A program made the position numbers and the translations under genes. Under the pieces are notes generated by a model. It saw nothing but the letters and a program-made list of their open reading frames with translations. It searched no databases and was not told where the DNA came from. Shown piece by piece: positions 17,047 to 25,707 of a DNA stretch of 64,000 bases (its first letter is position 1; each line of letters opens with the position of its first letter). The DNA is from Streptomyces sp. NBS 14/10 (GTDB lineage: Bacteria > Actinomycetota > Actinomycetes > Streptomycetales > Streptomycetaceae). The stretch is from NCBI RefSeq assembly GCF_002224125.1, contig NZ_NCSM01000004.1:302130-366129 (forward strand), in the 5' to 3' direction.

Positions 17047-18507
17047 ATGTCACATACACAGCAAGCTCCCGGCGACGCTCCGCCCACCTCACCCCGGCTG
17101 GCGGTGCTCGCCGCCGTGGTCACGCTCGGCTCCATCATGTCGGTGCTGGACACCACCGTGGTGAATGTCGCCATCCATCCGCTGGCCCAGCGGTTCGACG
17201 CACCGCTCCCCACGGTCCAGTGGGTGTCCTCCGGCTACTCCCTGGCCCTGGCCGCAGTGATCCCGGTGACGGCCTGGGCGATCCGGCGGTTCGGCACCAA
17301 GCGCGTCTACATGACGGCCATCGCGCTGTTCACCCTGGGCTCCCTGCTGGCCGGGACGGCGTGGTCGATCGAGTCGCTGGTGGCCTTCCGGATGGTGCAG
17401 GGGCTGGGTGGCGGCATGATCGTGCCGACCGGGATGACGATCATGATGCAGGCGGCCACCCCGGAGACCATGGGCCGCATCATGAGCATCATGGGCATCC
17501 CCATCCTCATCGGCCCCGTCAGCGGACCCGTGCTGGGCGGCTGGCTGCTGGACTCCTTCTCCTGGCGCTGGATGTTCACCATCAATGTGCCCGTCGGCAT
17601 CACCGCCCTGGTCGTCGCCGCCCGCGCGCTGCCACGCGCCGTGGGAGCCCCCGGCCAGCGGCTGGACGTCCCCGGCCTGCTGATGCTCTCCCCGGGCCTG
17701 GCCGCGCTGATCTATGGCCTGTCCACCGGCGCGGAGCACCGGGACTTCGGCGGCGTGGGTGTGGTGCTCCCGGCGGTCGTGGGGGCGGCGCTGGTCGTGG
17801 GCTTCGTCGTACGGGCCCGGGTCTCCCCGCATCCGCTGATCGATCTGCGGCTGTACCGCGACCGGGCCTTCGCCGCCGGCGCGGGGACGCTGGGCCTGTT
17901 CGTCGTCGGCTACTTCGGCAGCATGCTGCTGTTGCCCATGTACTTCCAGGTGGTGCGGGGCGAGAGCGCCACGGCCTCCGGTCTGCTGGGTGCCCCGCTG
18001 GGGCTGGCGGCCGGGGTGACCATGCAGTTCTCCGGGCGGCTCGCGGACAAGGTCGCGCCGCGGTGGCTGGTGGCCGGCGGTGTCACCACGGCGGTGCTCG
18101 GCATGGGGCTGTTGACCCTGCAACTGTCCGACACCCTCGCCTACTGGCGGGTGGCCGTTCCGCTCCTGGTGCTGGGCATCGGCGTCGGGATGACCATGAT
18201 GCCGACGATGGCCGCCGCCACCCGCGGGCTCTCGGCGGACGACGCCCCCTCGGCCTCGACGGCCCTTCAGATCACCTCCCAGGTGGCCGCCGCGACCGGT
18301 GTGGCCTTCATCTCCGTCACTCTCTCCATCAACGGCGGCGGGACCACCACCCCCACCCACGCCGGACCGTTCGCCGACACCTACCTCTGGGCCGTGGCCC
18401 TGATGCTGGCCGCCGTCCTCCCCGCCCTGCTCCTCCCGCGCCGCCGCCCGACGGCCCCGGCGGCGGCGAACGCCCCCGCCGAGGAGCCCGCTCCGCAACG
18501 CACCTGA
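17047..18507 (+). CDS. MFS multidrug exporter, DHA2 (14-TM, EmrB/QacA) type
   Basis: Proton-driven drug efflux permease of the major facilitator superfamily, 486 residues. The DHA2 signature LDTTVVNVAIHPLAQRF (motif D1) lies in the first helix. RRFGTKRVYMTAIALFTLGS (motif A) follows helix 2, and MIGPVSGPVLGGWL-type motif C occurs in helix 5 (IGPVSGPVLGGWLLD). About 14 hydrophobic segments are visible, and the C-terminus is a short Pro/Ala-rich cytosolic tail. ATG 17047 is the first codon that gives the standard N-terminus before helix 1. Substrates of this group are typically antibiotics or dyes; none can be named from the sequence or neighbours. Confidence 0.9.
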   Translation: MSHTQQAPGDAPPTSPRLAVLAAVVTLGSIMSVLDTTVVNVAIHPLAQRFDAPLPTVQWVSSGYSLALAAVIPVTAWAIRRFGTKRVYMTAIALFTLGSLLAGTAWSIESLVAFRMVQGLGGGMIVPTGMTIMMQAATPETMGRIMSIMGIPILIGPVSGPVLGGWLLDSFSWRWMFTINVPVGITALVVAARALPRAVGAPGQRLDVPGLLMLSPGLAALIYGLSTGAEHRDFGGVGVVLPAVVGAALVVGFVVRARVSPHPLIDLRLYRDRAFAAGAGTLGLFVVGYFGSMLLLPMYFQVVRGESATASGLLGAPLGLAAGVTMQFSGRLADKVAPRWLVAGGVTTAVLGMGLLTLQLSDTLAYWRVAVPLLVLGIGVGMTMMPTMAAATRGLSADDAPSASTALQITSQVAAATGVAFISVTLSINGGGTTTPTHAGPFADTYLWAVALMLAAVLPALLLPRRRPTAPAAANAPAEEPAPQRT

Positions 18508-18551
18508 CGCCGCGCCGGCACGCCCGCGACTACCGGCAGCGAATCTTGACC

Positions 18552-18569
18552 CGGTAAATTTTGTTACCG
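18552..18569. promoter_or_regulatory. perfect inverted repeat CGGTAA-N6-TTACCG
   Basis: An AT-rich 18-base operator-like palindrome lies 73 bases upstream of the LLM oxidoreductase ATG, between TTGACC (18546-18551) and TAAGAT (18573-18578). It falls inside the would-be promoter spacer, which is long (21 bases). Form and size fit a TetR- or MarR/HxlR-type site. Confidence 0.5.
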
Positions 18570-18641
18570 AGTTAAGATATGCTCCCGATTCCCGCCCACG
18601 GCGGGTTCCGCCCTCCATCGATCGTCGATTCGGAGCACGTC

Positions 18642-19586
18642 ATGCGCATCGGTGTCGCCCTGCCCACCGACTTCACCCGGCTGTCACAAGAGGCCAACTC
18701 CGTCGACACCCTGATCGGCCAGGTGAAGGAGCTGGCCGACGCCGGGCTGTCCGCGGCCTGGTTCACCCAGCGGTTCGACCACGACGCCATCACCGTGGCG
18801 GCGCTGGCGGCCCGCGAGGTCCCCGGCATCGACATCGGCACCGCGGTCGTACCCATCTACCCGCGCCACCCCATCGCGCTGTCCATGCAGGCCCAGACGG
18901 CGCAGGCGGCCTCCCACGGGCGTTTCACGCTGGGCGTCGGGCTCTCGACCAAGTCGTTCGTCGAGCAGACCTACGGGCTCGCGCCACACCCCAGGGTCCG
19001 CCATCTGCGCGAACACCTGGAGGCGCTGCGCTCCTTGCTGGAGACCGGCTCGGTGGACTTCAGCGGCGAGACACTGGTCGCCAAGACCTCGCTGTCGACC
19101 ACCGTGCCGGGCGCCCGGCCACGGGTGCCGGTGCTGGTCGCGGTGGCGGGGGAGCAGACCCTGCGCGCCGCCGGTGAACTCGCCGACGGCGCGCTGCCGA
19201 TCATGTCCGGCCCGCGCACCCTGGCCGAGTACACCGTCCCCACCCTCACCCGCCACGCCGAGGCGGCCGGCCGCCCGGCGCCCCGGGTGGCCGTGATCGT
19301 CTCCGGTGTCGTGACTGCCGACGTGGCAGGCGCACGCGCCCGCGCCGAGCAGAACATGGCCCCCTACAAGAACCTCCCCGCCTACCGCGCCGCGCTGGAC
19401 CGCGAGGGCATCGACAACCCCGTCGACCTCGTGGCGATCGGCGACGAGGAGCTGCTGGCGGCCCAAGTGGCCGCGTACTTCGAGGCGGGCGCCACCGAAC
19501 TGATCTACACCCAGACCGCGATCGGCTCCCCCGAGGACGAGCGCCGCACCTGGAAACTCCTCGGCGAGCTGGCGGCGCGGGGCTGA
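18642..19586 (+). CDS. LLM-class F420-dependent oxidoreductase
   Basis: Luciferase-like monooxygenase family enzyme (314 residues, TIM-barrel), of the branch that in actinomycetes usually uses coenzyme F420. N-terminal MRIGVALPTDF and the middle segments IDIGTAVVPIYPRHPIALSMQA, HGRFTLGVGLS and LREHLEALRSLL are standard for the group; ADGALPIMSGPRTLAEY follows. ATG 18642 has GGAG at 18632-18635, six bases upstream. It stands alone behind a palindromic operator-like site and 134 bases after the MFS gene. The substrate cannot be inferred, and FMN rather than F420 remains possible. Confidence 0.88.
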   Translation: MRIGVALPTDFTRLSQEANSVDTLIGQVKELADAGLSAAWFTQRFDHDAITVAALAAREVPGIDIGTAVVPIYPRHPIALSMQAQTAQAASHGRFTLGVGLSTKSFVEQTYGLAPHPRVRHLREHLEALRSLLETGSVDFSGETLVAKTSLSTTVPGARPRVPVLVAVAGEQTLRAAGELADGALPIMSGPRTLAEYTVPTLTRHAEAAGRPAPRVAVIVSGVVTADVAGARARAEQNMAPYKNLPAYRAALDREGIDNPVDLVAIGDEELLAAQVAAYFEAGATELIYTQTAIGSPEDERRTWKLLGELAARG

Positions 19587-19650
19587 CCCCGGCCACCGCC
19601 CAGGCAGAAAACGCTGGCGGACCCGCGCAACCCCTCGGCATCATGTCCGG

Positions 19651-20139
19651 ATGCTGATCAGGGAAGCCACACCGCGGGACTGGCCCGCCATCTGGCCCTT
19701 CTTCCACGAGATCGTCGCCGCGGGGGAGACCTTCACGTATCCGCTCGACCTCAGCGAGGAACAGGGCCGCCCCTGGTGGCTCCTCGAGCCGCCGAACCGT
19801 ACGGTCGTCGCCGTGGACGAGGCGGGTACGGTCCTCGGCACGGCGAAGATGAACAACAACCACATGGGCAACGGCGCGCACATCGCGAGCGCCAGCTACA
19901 TGGTCGACCCGGCCCACTCCGGACAGGGCGTGGGCCGGGCGCTGTGCGCGTACTCACTGGACTGGGCCCGGGCGGCGGGCTTCCGCCGGATGCAGTTCAA
20001 CGCGGTCGTGGAGACCAATGTGCACGCGGTGCGGCTCTACCGCTCGCTCGGCTTCGAGGTGCTGGGCACGCTTCCGGAAGGCTTCCACCACCCGACGAAG
20101 GGATACGTGGGGCTGCACATCATGCATCGCGCGCTGTGA
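19651..20139 (+). CDS. GNAT-family N-acetyltransferase
   Basis: GCN5-related acetyltransferase (162 residues) that moves an acetyl group from acetyl-CoA to an amine. The acetyl-CoA loop is HSGQGVGRALCAYSLDWA near residues 90-107, followed by the usual ETNVHAVRLYRSLGFEVLGTLP. The N-terminus MLIREATPRDW is typical. CATCAT (19639-19644) six bases before ATG 19651 could be a -10 box, which would make the mRNA leaderless; no clear ribosome site is present. The acceptor is unknown. Confidence 0.9.
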   Translation: MLIREATPRDWPAIWPFFHEIVAAGETFTYPLDLSEEQGRPWWLLEPPNRTVVAVDEAGTVLGTAKMNNNHMGNGAHIASASYMVDPAHSGQGVGRALCAYSLDWARAAGFRRMQFNAVVETNVHAVRLYRSLGFEVLGTLPEGFHHPTKGYVGLHIMHRAL

Positions 20140-20143
20140 AGCG

Positions 20144-20157
20144 CGGGCCTTGGCCCG
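20144..20157. terminator. short GC hairpin between convergent genes
   Basis: CGGGCC-TT-GGCCCG just after the GNAT stop and before the GntR stop. It is followed by an 18-bp direct repeat (20158-20175 and 20177-20194, ACGCCGTGCCGCTCAGCC) whose second copy enters the GntR coding end. Confidence 0.4.
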
Positions 20158-20188
20158 ACGCCGTGCCGCTCAGCCAACGCCGTGCCGC

Positions 20189-20896
20189 TCAGCCGGCGTC
20201 CCGCCGCTGCTGGGCCTCGATCCGGCGCAGTACGGACTCCAGATGTGCCTCGGAGGCGGCCCGGGCCGCCTCCGGATCGCGGGCCTCGATGGCCCGCAGG
20301 ATGGCCTGGTGCTCCTCGATGGTCGAGCGCCGGCGGGCGGCGGACAGCGGAGAGGAGCGCCGCCCCGGCTCGCCGATCTCGTACACCCGGTCGAGCAGGC
20401 GCAGCAGCAGGGGATTGCGGGTGTACTGCGCGATGGCGCGGTGGAAGGTGCGGTCCAGGTCGGTGAACTCCTGTCGCGACGGCTCGCGCCGCATCGCGTC
20501 GAGGAGGGCGTGGAGCTGGACGATGTCGGCGGGCGTCGCGCGCGTCGCCGCCCGTGCGGTCACCGACGGTTCGATGCATGCGCGCACCTCCATGACCTGG
20601 AGGAGTTCGGCCGTGGCGTCGAGGCCCGCGGCCAGGACATCGCCGCGCGGGGTGGCTCCCGGGTCGAGGACGACGGTACCCGCGCCGGGGCGGCGGGCGA
20701 CCAGCCCACGGGAGGCGAGCGCGCGCAGCGCCTCGCGGACCGAGCCGCGGGAGACCCCGAGGCTCTCCGCGAGCTCCCGCTCGGGGGGAACCCGCGAGCC
20801 GGGCGGCAGCTCGCCGCTGAGGATCAGCCGCTCCAGACCGACGGCCAGCGCGTCCGGCCTCGACAGGGTGGAGTGCCGCAGTTGCCGCCAGTCCAT
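20189..20896 (-). CDS. GntR-family (FadR/FCD subfamily) transcriptional regulator
   Basis: Transcription factor of 235 residues. The N-terminal winged helix (about 15-80) contains LPPGSRVPPERELAESLGVS and GSVREALRALASRGLV, the GntR signature. The all-helical FCD ligand domain (about 95-220) has ELLQVMEVRACIEP, DLDRTFHRAIAQYTRNPLL and EEHQAILRAIEARDPEAA, with the acidic/histidine residues that bind metal and carboxylate ligands. ATG 20896 is chosen because the protein then starts at the usual distance before the helix-turn-helix; the open frame upstream lacks similarity. It diverges from the oligopeptide ABC operon, and a perfect FadR-class operator lies in between, so it very probably controls that operon and itself. 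Confidence 0.92.
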   Translation of the reverse strand: MDWRQLRHSTLSRPDALAVGLERLILSGELPPGSRVPPERELAESLGVSRGSVREALRALASRGLVARRPGAGTVVLDPGATPRGDVLAAGLDATAELLQVMEVRACIEPSVTARAATRATPADIVQLHALLDAMRREPSRQEFTDLDRTFHRAIAQYTRNPLLLRLLDRVYEIGEPGRRSSPLSAARRRSTIEEHQAILRAIEARDPEAARAASEAHLESVLRRIEAQQRRDAG

Positions 20897-21042
20897 TTTT
20901 TGGTTCTCAGCCTTCTGACGATCCGGTCGGTGGTTCAGGCTCTCATATCGCGAAGAAGCCGGAGCAAGGCGATTTAACCAGGTGGTGACGGTACGGAAAC
21001 CAGGTGCCCGGGGCCGCCGCACTAGCGTCACCTGACATCAAC

Positions 21043-21055
21043 TTGGTCCTACCAA
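21043..21055. promoter_or_regulatory. FadR-class GntR operator
   Basis: TTGGT-CCT-ACCAA is a perfect palindrome containing TGGTNNNACCA, the consensus form for FadR-subfamily GntR proteins. A second, imperfect copy (TGGACCAATCCA) follows at 21056-21067. It lies in the divergent gap between the GntR gene and the ABC operon. Confidence 0.75.
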
Positions 21056-21159
21056 TGGACCAATCCACGTTTCTGCGCCATGCTGGGCCGCACCGCGCCG
21101 GCCCGTCTCCCCCTCACCTCGTCTCCCCCTCGCTCCCCCCTCAGTAAGGCAAGACAGCC

Positions 21160-22809
21160 ATGCGCCCACGCCGCCTGCCCCTGTCTCTCCCCCTGTCCCT
21201 CCCGCCCCGGGCCGCCACCGCCCTCCTCGTCTGCGCGGTGCTCGCCGCCGCCACCGGCTGCGCCTCCCTGGCCACTCCCGCGACCGAGACCGGGCCGGAC
21301 CGGATGGCCGACACCCGGCCCGTCCGCGACGGCGGCACGCTCACCGTCGCGCTCAAGTCCGACCCGGACAAGCTCGACCCGACCCTGGCCAGCACCGCCG
21401 TCGGCCGGACCGTGTTCTCCGCCATGTGCGAGAAGCTGTACGACGTCGACCAGGACAACCAGGTCGTACCGCAGCTCGCGGCCGAGCTGCCGAAGACCAC
21501 AGACCACGGACGCACCGTCACCATCCGGCTCCGCAAGGGCATCCGGTTCGCCGACGGCACACGCCTGGACGCACGGGCCGTCAAGACCTCCCTCGAACGG
21601 CACAAAACACTGTCCGGCTCCACCCGCGCGGGCGAGCTGAAGCCTGTGACCGGCGTGAGCGCCATCGGGGACGACACGGTCCGGCTGCGGCTGAGCGAGC
21701 CGTACGTCCCCCTGCTCTCGCTGCTCGCCGACCGCTCGGGGATGGTGATGTCCCCCAAGGCGCTCAAGACCTACGGCGACCGGTTCGCGAGCCACCCCAC
21801 CTGCGTCGGCCCGTTCCGCTACGCGGAGCGGGTCGTGGGCGACCGGATCGTGCTGCGGAAGGACCCGTACTACTACGACGCGAAAAAGGTCCGCCTCGAC
21901 CGGGTCGTCTACCGCACCATCACCGACGGCAACGTCCGGATGGCGAATCTGCTCTCCGGCGATATCCAGGTCGGCGACCAGATGGACCCGGTCCAGGCCG
22001 GCCGGGCGCTCACCGAGCCGGGGCTGCAGCTGTTCCACTCGCCCTCGCTCGGCTACTACGGGCTCACCCTCAACATCGGCAACACCAAGGGTGCCGGGGA
22101 GCCCCCAGGCCGTATCGACACCCCGATCGCCCGCGACGTACGGGTGCGCGAGGCGTTCGATCTGTCCCTGGACCGGGCGCTGATCAACAAGATCGTCTTC
22201 CAGGGGATGTACCGGCCCACCTGCGGCCCGCTCCCCGAGGGCACCCCCTACGCGGCCGCGGCCGACTGCCCGCCCGCCGATCCCGCGAGGGCCAGACGGC
22301 TGCTGAAACAGGCCGGGGTGTCCACCCCGGTGCCGGTGCGGCTGCAGGTCAGCACCACACCGGAGGACAGCCGACTCGGCCAGGTCGTCCAGGCCATGGC
22401 CAAGGAAGCGGGCTTCGAGGTGACCCTGCGGCCGACCGAGTTCGCCACCGGACTGCAACACGCCCGCTCCGGCGACTTCCAGGCGGCCACCACCAACTGG
22501 TCCGGCCGGCTCGACCCGGCCGGAAACATCGACGCGTTCGCCGGCACGGGCGGCGCCCAGAACTACGGCGGCCTGTCCGACCCCGCCATCGACAAGCTCA
22601 TCGCCGACGGACACTCCACCGCCGAGGTGGCCGACCGCAAGAAGATCTACGAACGGCTCGTGGCAGCCGTCAGGGACCGGCACACCGTGCTCTATCTCAT
22701 CCAGCCCGACAACTACGTCTCCGCCACCAAGGACATCGCCGGTCTGCGCGTCCTCGGCGACGGCCTGATCCGCGTCAAGGAAGCGGGCTATACGAAGGGG
22801 GACGGCTGA
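21160..22809 (+). CDS. oligopeptide ABC transporter substrate-binding lipoprotein
   Basis: Extracytoplasmic solute-binding protein of family 5 (DppA/OppA-like), 549 residues. A signal peptide ends in the lipobox LAAATGC, so Cys36 should be lipidated and anchor the protein outside. The body has the family pattern GGTLTVALKSDPDKLDPTLAS, then LRKGIRFADGTRLDARAVKTSLE, VGPFRYAERVVGDRIVLRKDPYYY and VREAFDLSLDRALINKIVF. It delivers peptides (or other amino-acid conjugates) to the two permeases encoded next. Its stop overlaps the next start (TGATG). The neighbouring gamma-glutamyltransferase suggests that gamma-glutamyl peptides such as glutathione could be the cargo; that is inference. Confidence 0.93.
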   Translation: MRPRRLPLSLPLSLPPRAATALLVCAVLAAATGCASLATPATETGPDRMADTRPVRDGGTLTVALKSDPDKLDPTLASTAVGRTVFSAMCEKLYDVDQDNQVVPQLAAELPKTTDHGRTVTIRLRKGIRFADGTRLDARAVKTSLERHKTLSGSTRAGELKPVTGVSAIGDDTVRLRLSEPYVPLLSLLADRSGMVMSPKALKTYGDRFASHPTCVGPFRYAERVVGDRIVLRKDPYYYDAKKVRLDRVVYRTITDGNVRMANLLSGDIQVGDQMDPVQAGRALTEPGLQLFHSPSLGYYGLTLNIGNTKGAGEPPGRIDTPIARDVRVREAFDLSLDRALINKIVFQGMYRPTCGPLPEGTPYAAAADCPPADPARARRLLKQAGVSTPVPVRLQVSTTPEDSRLGQVVQAMAKEAGFEVTLRPTEFATGLQHARSGDFQAATTNWSGRLDPAGNIDAFAGTGGAQNYGGLSDPAIDKLIADGHSTAEVADRKKIYERLVAAVRDRHTVLYLIQPDNYVSATKDIAGLRVLGDGLIRVKEAGYTKGDG

Positions 22810-23774
22810 TGTCCCGACGGATGCCCCGCTATCTGCTGCGCCGCGCCGGCGAGTCGCTGATCACCCTCTTCCTGGTCAGCATCGTGGTCTTCGCCGGCGT
22901 ACGGGCCCTGCCCGGCGACACGGCCACCGCCCTGGCCGGGGAGGAGGCCACCCCCGAGGCGATCGCCGGGATCCGCCGCGCCTACGGACTCGACGACAAC
23001 ATCGTGGTCCAGTACCTGCGCTATGTGCGCCACGCCCTCACCGGCGATCTGGGGACCTCCTCCCGTACCGGCCTGCCGGTGCTGGACTCCGTCCTGGACG
23101 CCCTGCCCGTCACCCTGGAACTCTCCGCGCTGGCCCTGCTGCTCGCCGTCCTCGTCGGCGTCAGCGCCGGGGTCGTGGCGGCGGTGCGGCGCGGCAGGCC
23201 CGAGGAGTGGCTGGTGAACGCCCTGGCGCTGCTCGGGCTTTCGATCCCCGCCTTCTGGCTGGGCATCGTGCTCATCCTCACCTTCGCCATCGCCGTCCCC
23301 GTGTTCTCCGCCTCCGGCTTCGTCCCCTTCGGCGTCGACCCGGTGGAAAACCTGCGGCATATGGTGCTCCCGGCCATCGTCCTCGGCTCCGGCCTCGCTG
23401 CGGTCGTCATGCGGCAGACCCGCGCCGCCATGCTCGGCTCGCTGTCCGCCGACTACATCCGCACCGCACGCGCCAAGGGCCTCACCCGGCGCCAGGTGAT
23501 CGGCTCGCACGCGCTGCGCAACAGCCTGGTCACCGTCGTCACCGTCCTCGGCCTGCAACTCGGCCATCTCATCTCGGGCGCGGTGGTCACCGAGCAGATC
23601 TTCGTCCTGCCCGGCTTCGGCAAGCTCACCATCGACGCGGTGTTCTCCCGGGACTACGCGATGGTCCAAGGCGTGGTGCTGTTCACCTCCGCCGCTTACA
23701 TCCTGGTCAACCTGCTGGTCGACCTGGCCTATTCGCTGATCGACCCCCGTATCCGGCTCGGAGGTGCCCGGTGA
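22809..23774 (+). CDS. oligopeptide ABC transporter permease (DppB-like)
   Basis: Inner-membrane permease, 321 residues, of the binding-protein-dependent transport family. N-terminal YLLRRAGESLITLFLVSIVVFAGVRALPGDTA is typical of DppB/OppB. The cytosolic EAA loop that contacts the ATPases is DYIRTARAKGLTRRQVIGSHALRNSL, followed by five to six further hydrophobic segments. The ATG at 22809 shares its A with the preceding stop codon, and its own TGA overlaps the next GTG, so the operon is tightly coupled. Confidence 0.93.
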   Translation: MSRRMPRYLLRRAGESLITLFLVSIVVFAGVRALPGDTATALAGEEATPEAIAGIRRAYGLDDNIVVQYLRYVRHALTGDLGTSSRTGLPVLDSVLDALPVTLELSALALLLAVLVGVSAGVVAAVRRGRPEEWLVNALALLGLSIPAFWLGIVLILTFAIAVPVFSASGFVPFGVDPVENLRHMVLPAIVLGSGLAAVVMRQTRAAMLGSLSADYIRTARAKGLTRRQVIGSHALRNSLVTVVTVLGLQLGHLISGAVVTEQIFVLPGFGKLTIDAVFSRDYAMVQGVVLFTSAAYILVNLLVDLAYSLIDPRIRLGGAR

Positions 23775-24673
23775 CCGTCGTGGACAACCCGGCCCCCACC
23801 GCCCCCGCCACCGACGAACCCGCCACCGCGCCCGGTGCGCCGCCCTCCCCGCTCCGGCCGCTGCTCCGCAATCCGCTCGCCCTCACCGGTGCCGTCGCCG
23901 CCGCGATCCTGGTGCTGATCGCCCTGTTCGCGCCGCTCATCGCCCCGTACGACCCCACCCGGCCCGACTTCGCCACCGCTCTCGACCCGCCGAGCTGGGC
24001 ACACTGGCTCGGCACCGACGACCTCGGCCGCGACCAGCTCTCCCGGGTCATTCACGGGGTGCGGGCCTCCCTCCAGATCGGGCTGCTCGCGGTGGCGCTG
24101 GCCTTCGCCGTCGGCGTGCCTCTCGGCCTCGCCGCGGGCTACTACGGACGGCTCGCCGACTCCGTGGTCTCCCGGCTCACCGACACCTTGCTCGCCTTCC
24201 CGTTCCTGGTGCTGGCGGTCGGCCTCGCCACCATCCTCGGACCCTCGCTGCTCAACGCCACGATCGCCATCGGGGTGTCCCAGATCCCCGCCGTCATCCG
24301 CATCACCCGGGCGGAGACGCTGCGCCTCAAACACCTCGACTACGTCGCCGCGGCCGTCGCCAACGGCGGTGGCGACCGGACCGTGCTCTTCCGGCACATC
24401 CTGCCCAATTCCCTGTCGGCGCTCACCGTCCAGGCCACCGTCGGCATCCCCAGCGCCATCATCGGCGAGGCGCTGCTGAGCTTCCTCGGCCTCGGCGTCC
24501 AGCCCCCGTCGCCCTCGCTCGGGGTGATGCTCTCCAGCGCCCAGGCGTATATCGCCGCCGCCCCCTGGATGGCCGTCTTCCCGGGCCTGGCGATCGTCGC
24601 CGCGACCCTCGCGTTCAACCTGCTCGGCGACGGGCTGCGCGACATCCTCGACCCCCGCGGAGACAGCCGATGA
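23771..24673 (+). CDS. oligopeptide ABC transporter permease (DppC-like)
   Basis: Second permease subunit, 300 residues. A Pro/Ala-rich cytosolic N-terminus precedes the first helix (ALTGAVAAAILVLIALFAPL). Then follow HWLGTDDLGRDQLSRVIHGVR, the hallmark of DppC/OppC, and the EAA loop HLDYVAAAVANGGGDRTVLFRHILPNSL. About six membrane segments are visible. The start is GTG 23771 overlapping the previous TGA by four bases; no other start gives this arrangement. Confidence 0.93.
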   Translation: MTVVDNPAPTAPATDEPATAPGAPPSPLRPLLRNPLALTGAVAAAILVLIALFAPLIAPYDPTRPDFATALDPPSWAHWLGTDDLGRDQLSRVIHGVRASLQIGLLAVALAFAVGVPLGLAAGYYGRLADSVVSRLTDTLLAFPFLVLAVGLATILGPSLLNATIAIGVSQIPAVIRITRAETLRLKHLDYVAAAVANGGGDRTVLFRHILPNSLSALTVQATVGIPSAIIGEALLSFLGLGVQPPSPSLGVMLSSAQAYIAAAPWMAVFPGLAIVAATLAFNLLGDGLRDILDPRGDSR

Positions 24674-25707
24674 CCATCCATCCCGCCCCTGCCCCTGCCC
24701 CCGCGCTCAGCGTCCGGGAGCTGTCCGTCGTCTTCCGTACCCCCGACCGCCCGGTGCACGCGGTCGACGGTCTTTCGTACGACGTGGCCGCCGGCGAAGT
24801 CCTGGCCGTCGTCGGCGAGTCCGGCTGCGGCAAGTCCGTGACCTCCACCGCCGTCATGGGCCTGCTGCCGCCGACCGCCGAGGTCACCGGTTCGGTACGG
24901 CTCGGCGGCCGGGAACTGGTCGGGGCCACCGACAGGGAACTGCGGGACGTCCGCGGCAAGGAGATCGCGATGATCTTCCAGGAGCCGATGACCTCGCTGA
25001 ACCCCGTTCTCACCATCGGCCGCCAGGTACGCGAAGTCCTCAGCCGCCACCGGGGGATGAGCCGCCGGGAAGCCCGTGACCACGCCGTCGAACTGCTCGA
25101 CCTCGTCGGTATCCCCGCCCCCGGCAGCCGCGCCCGCGACTACCCCCACCAGCTCAGCGGCGGTATGCGCCAGCGGGTGATGATCGCCATCGCCATCGCC
25201 TGCGACCCCGCCGTCCTGATCGCCGACGAACCCACCACCGCCCTCGACGTCACTGTCCAGGCGGGCATCCTGGAGGTCCTGCGGTCCCTGCGGGAGCGGC
25301 TCGGCACCGCGATCGTCCTGATCACCCATGACCTGGGCGTGGTCGCCGACATCGCCGACCGGGTGCTGGTGATGTACGCGGGGCGCGCCGTCGAACAGGC
25401 CCCCGTGGACAACCTGTTCGCCGATCCGCGCCACCCCTACACCCGCGGCCTCCTGGGCGCCGTGCCCGTACGCGACCACCCGGCCGCCCACGAGGGCAGA
25501 CCACGGCTCCAGGAGATCCCCGGACTCGTCCCGAGCCTCGCCGAACAGCCCGACCGGTGCACCTTCCAGCCCCGCTGCGCGGCCGCCGACCAGCAGTGCG
25601 CCACCGCCCGGCCCGCCCTGCGGCCGCTGCGGGACGGACACGACGCCGCCTGCTGGCACCCCGTACAGGCGCTCACGCCCCACCGGCCCAAGGAGGCCGC
25701 CAAGTGA
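24670..25707 (+). CDS. oligopeptide ABC transporter ATP-binding protein (DppD-like)
   Basis: Cytosolic ATPase subunit, 345 residues. Walker A GESGCGKS, Q-loop MIFQEPMTSLNP, ABC signature LSGGMRQRVMIA, Walker B VLIADEPTTALD and switch His in ITHDLG are all intact. The C-terminal oligopeptide-transporter extension carries CTFQPRCAAADQQC, a cysteine cluster that in DppD/OppD homologues can bind an Fe-S cluster. The ATG overlaps the permease stop by four bases. Confidence 0.95.
   Translation: MTIHPAPAPAPALSVRELSVVFRTPDRPVHAVDGLSYDVAAGEVLAVVGESGCGKSVTSTAVMGLLPPTAEVTGSVRLGGRELVGATDRELRDVRGKEIAMIFQEPMTSLNPVLTIGRQVREVLSRHRGMSRREARDHAVELLDLVGIPAPGSRARDYPHQLSGGMRQRVMIAIAIACDPAVLIADEPTTALDVTVQAGILEVLRSLRERLGTAIVLITHDLGVVADIADRVLVMYAGRAVEQAPVDNLFADPRHPYTRGLLGAVPVRDHPAAHEGRPRLQEIPGLVPSLAEQPDRCTFQPRCAAADQQCATARPALRPLRDGHDAACWHPVQALTPHRPKEAAK

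Noticed and set aside
21426..22808. Long N-terminal extension of the first peptide permease
   Set aside because: It overlaps the binding-protein gene in another frame; the permease clearly begins at ATG 22809 with TGATG coupling.
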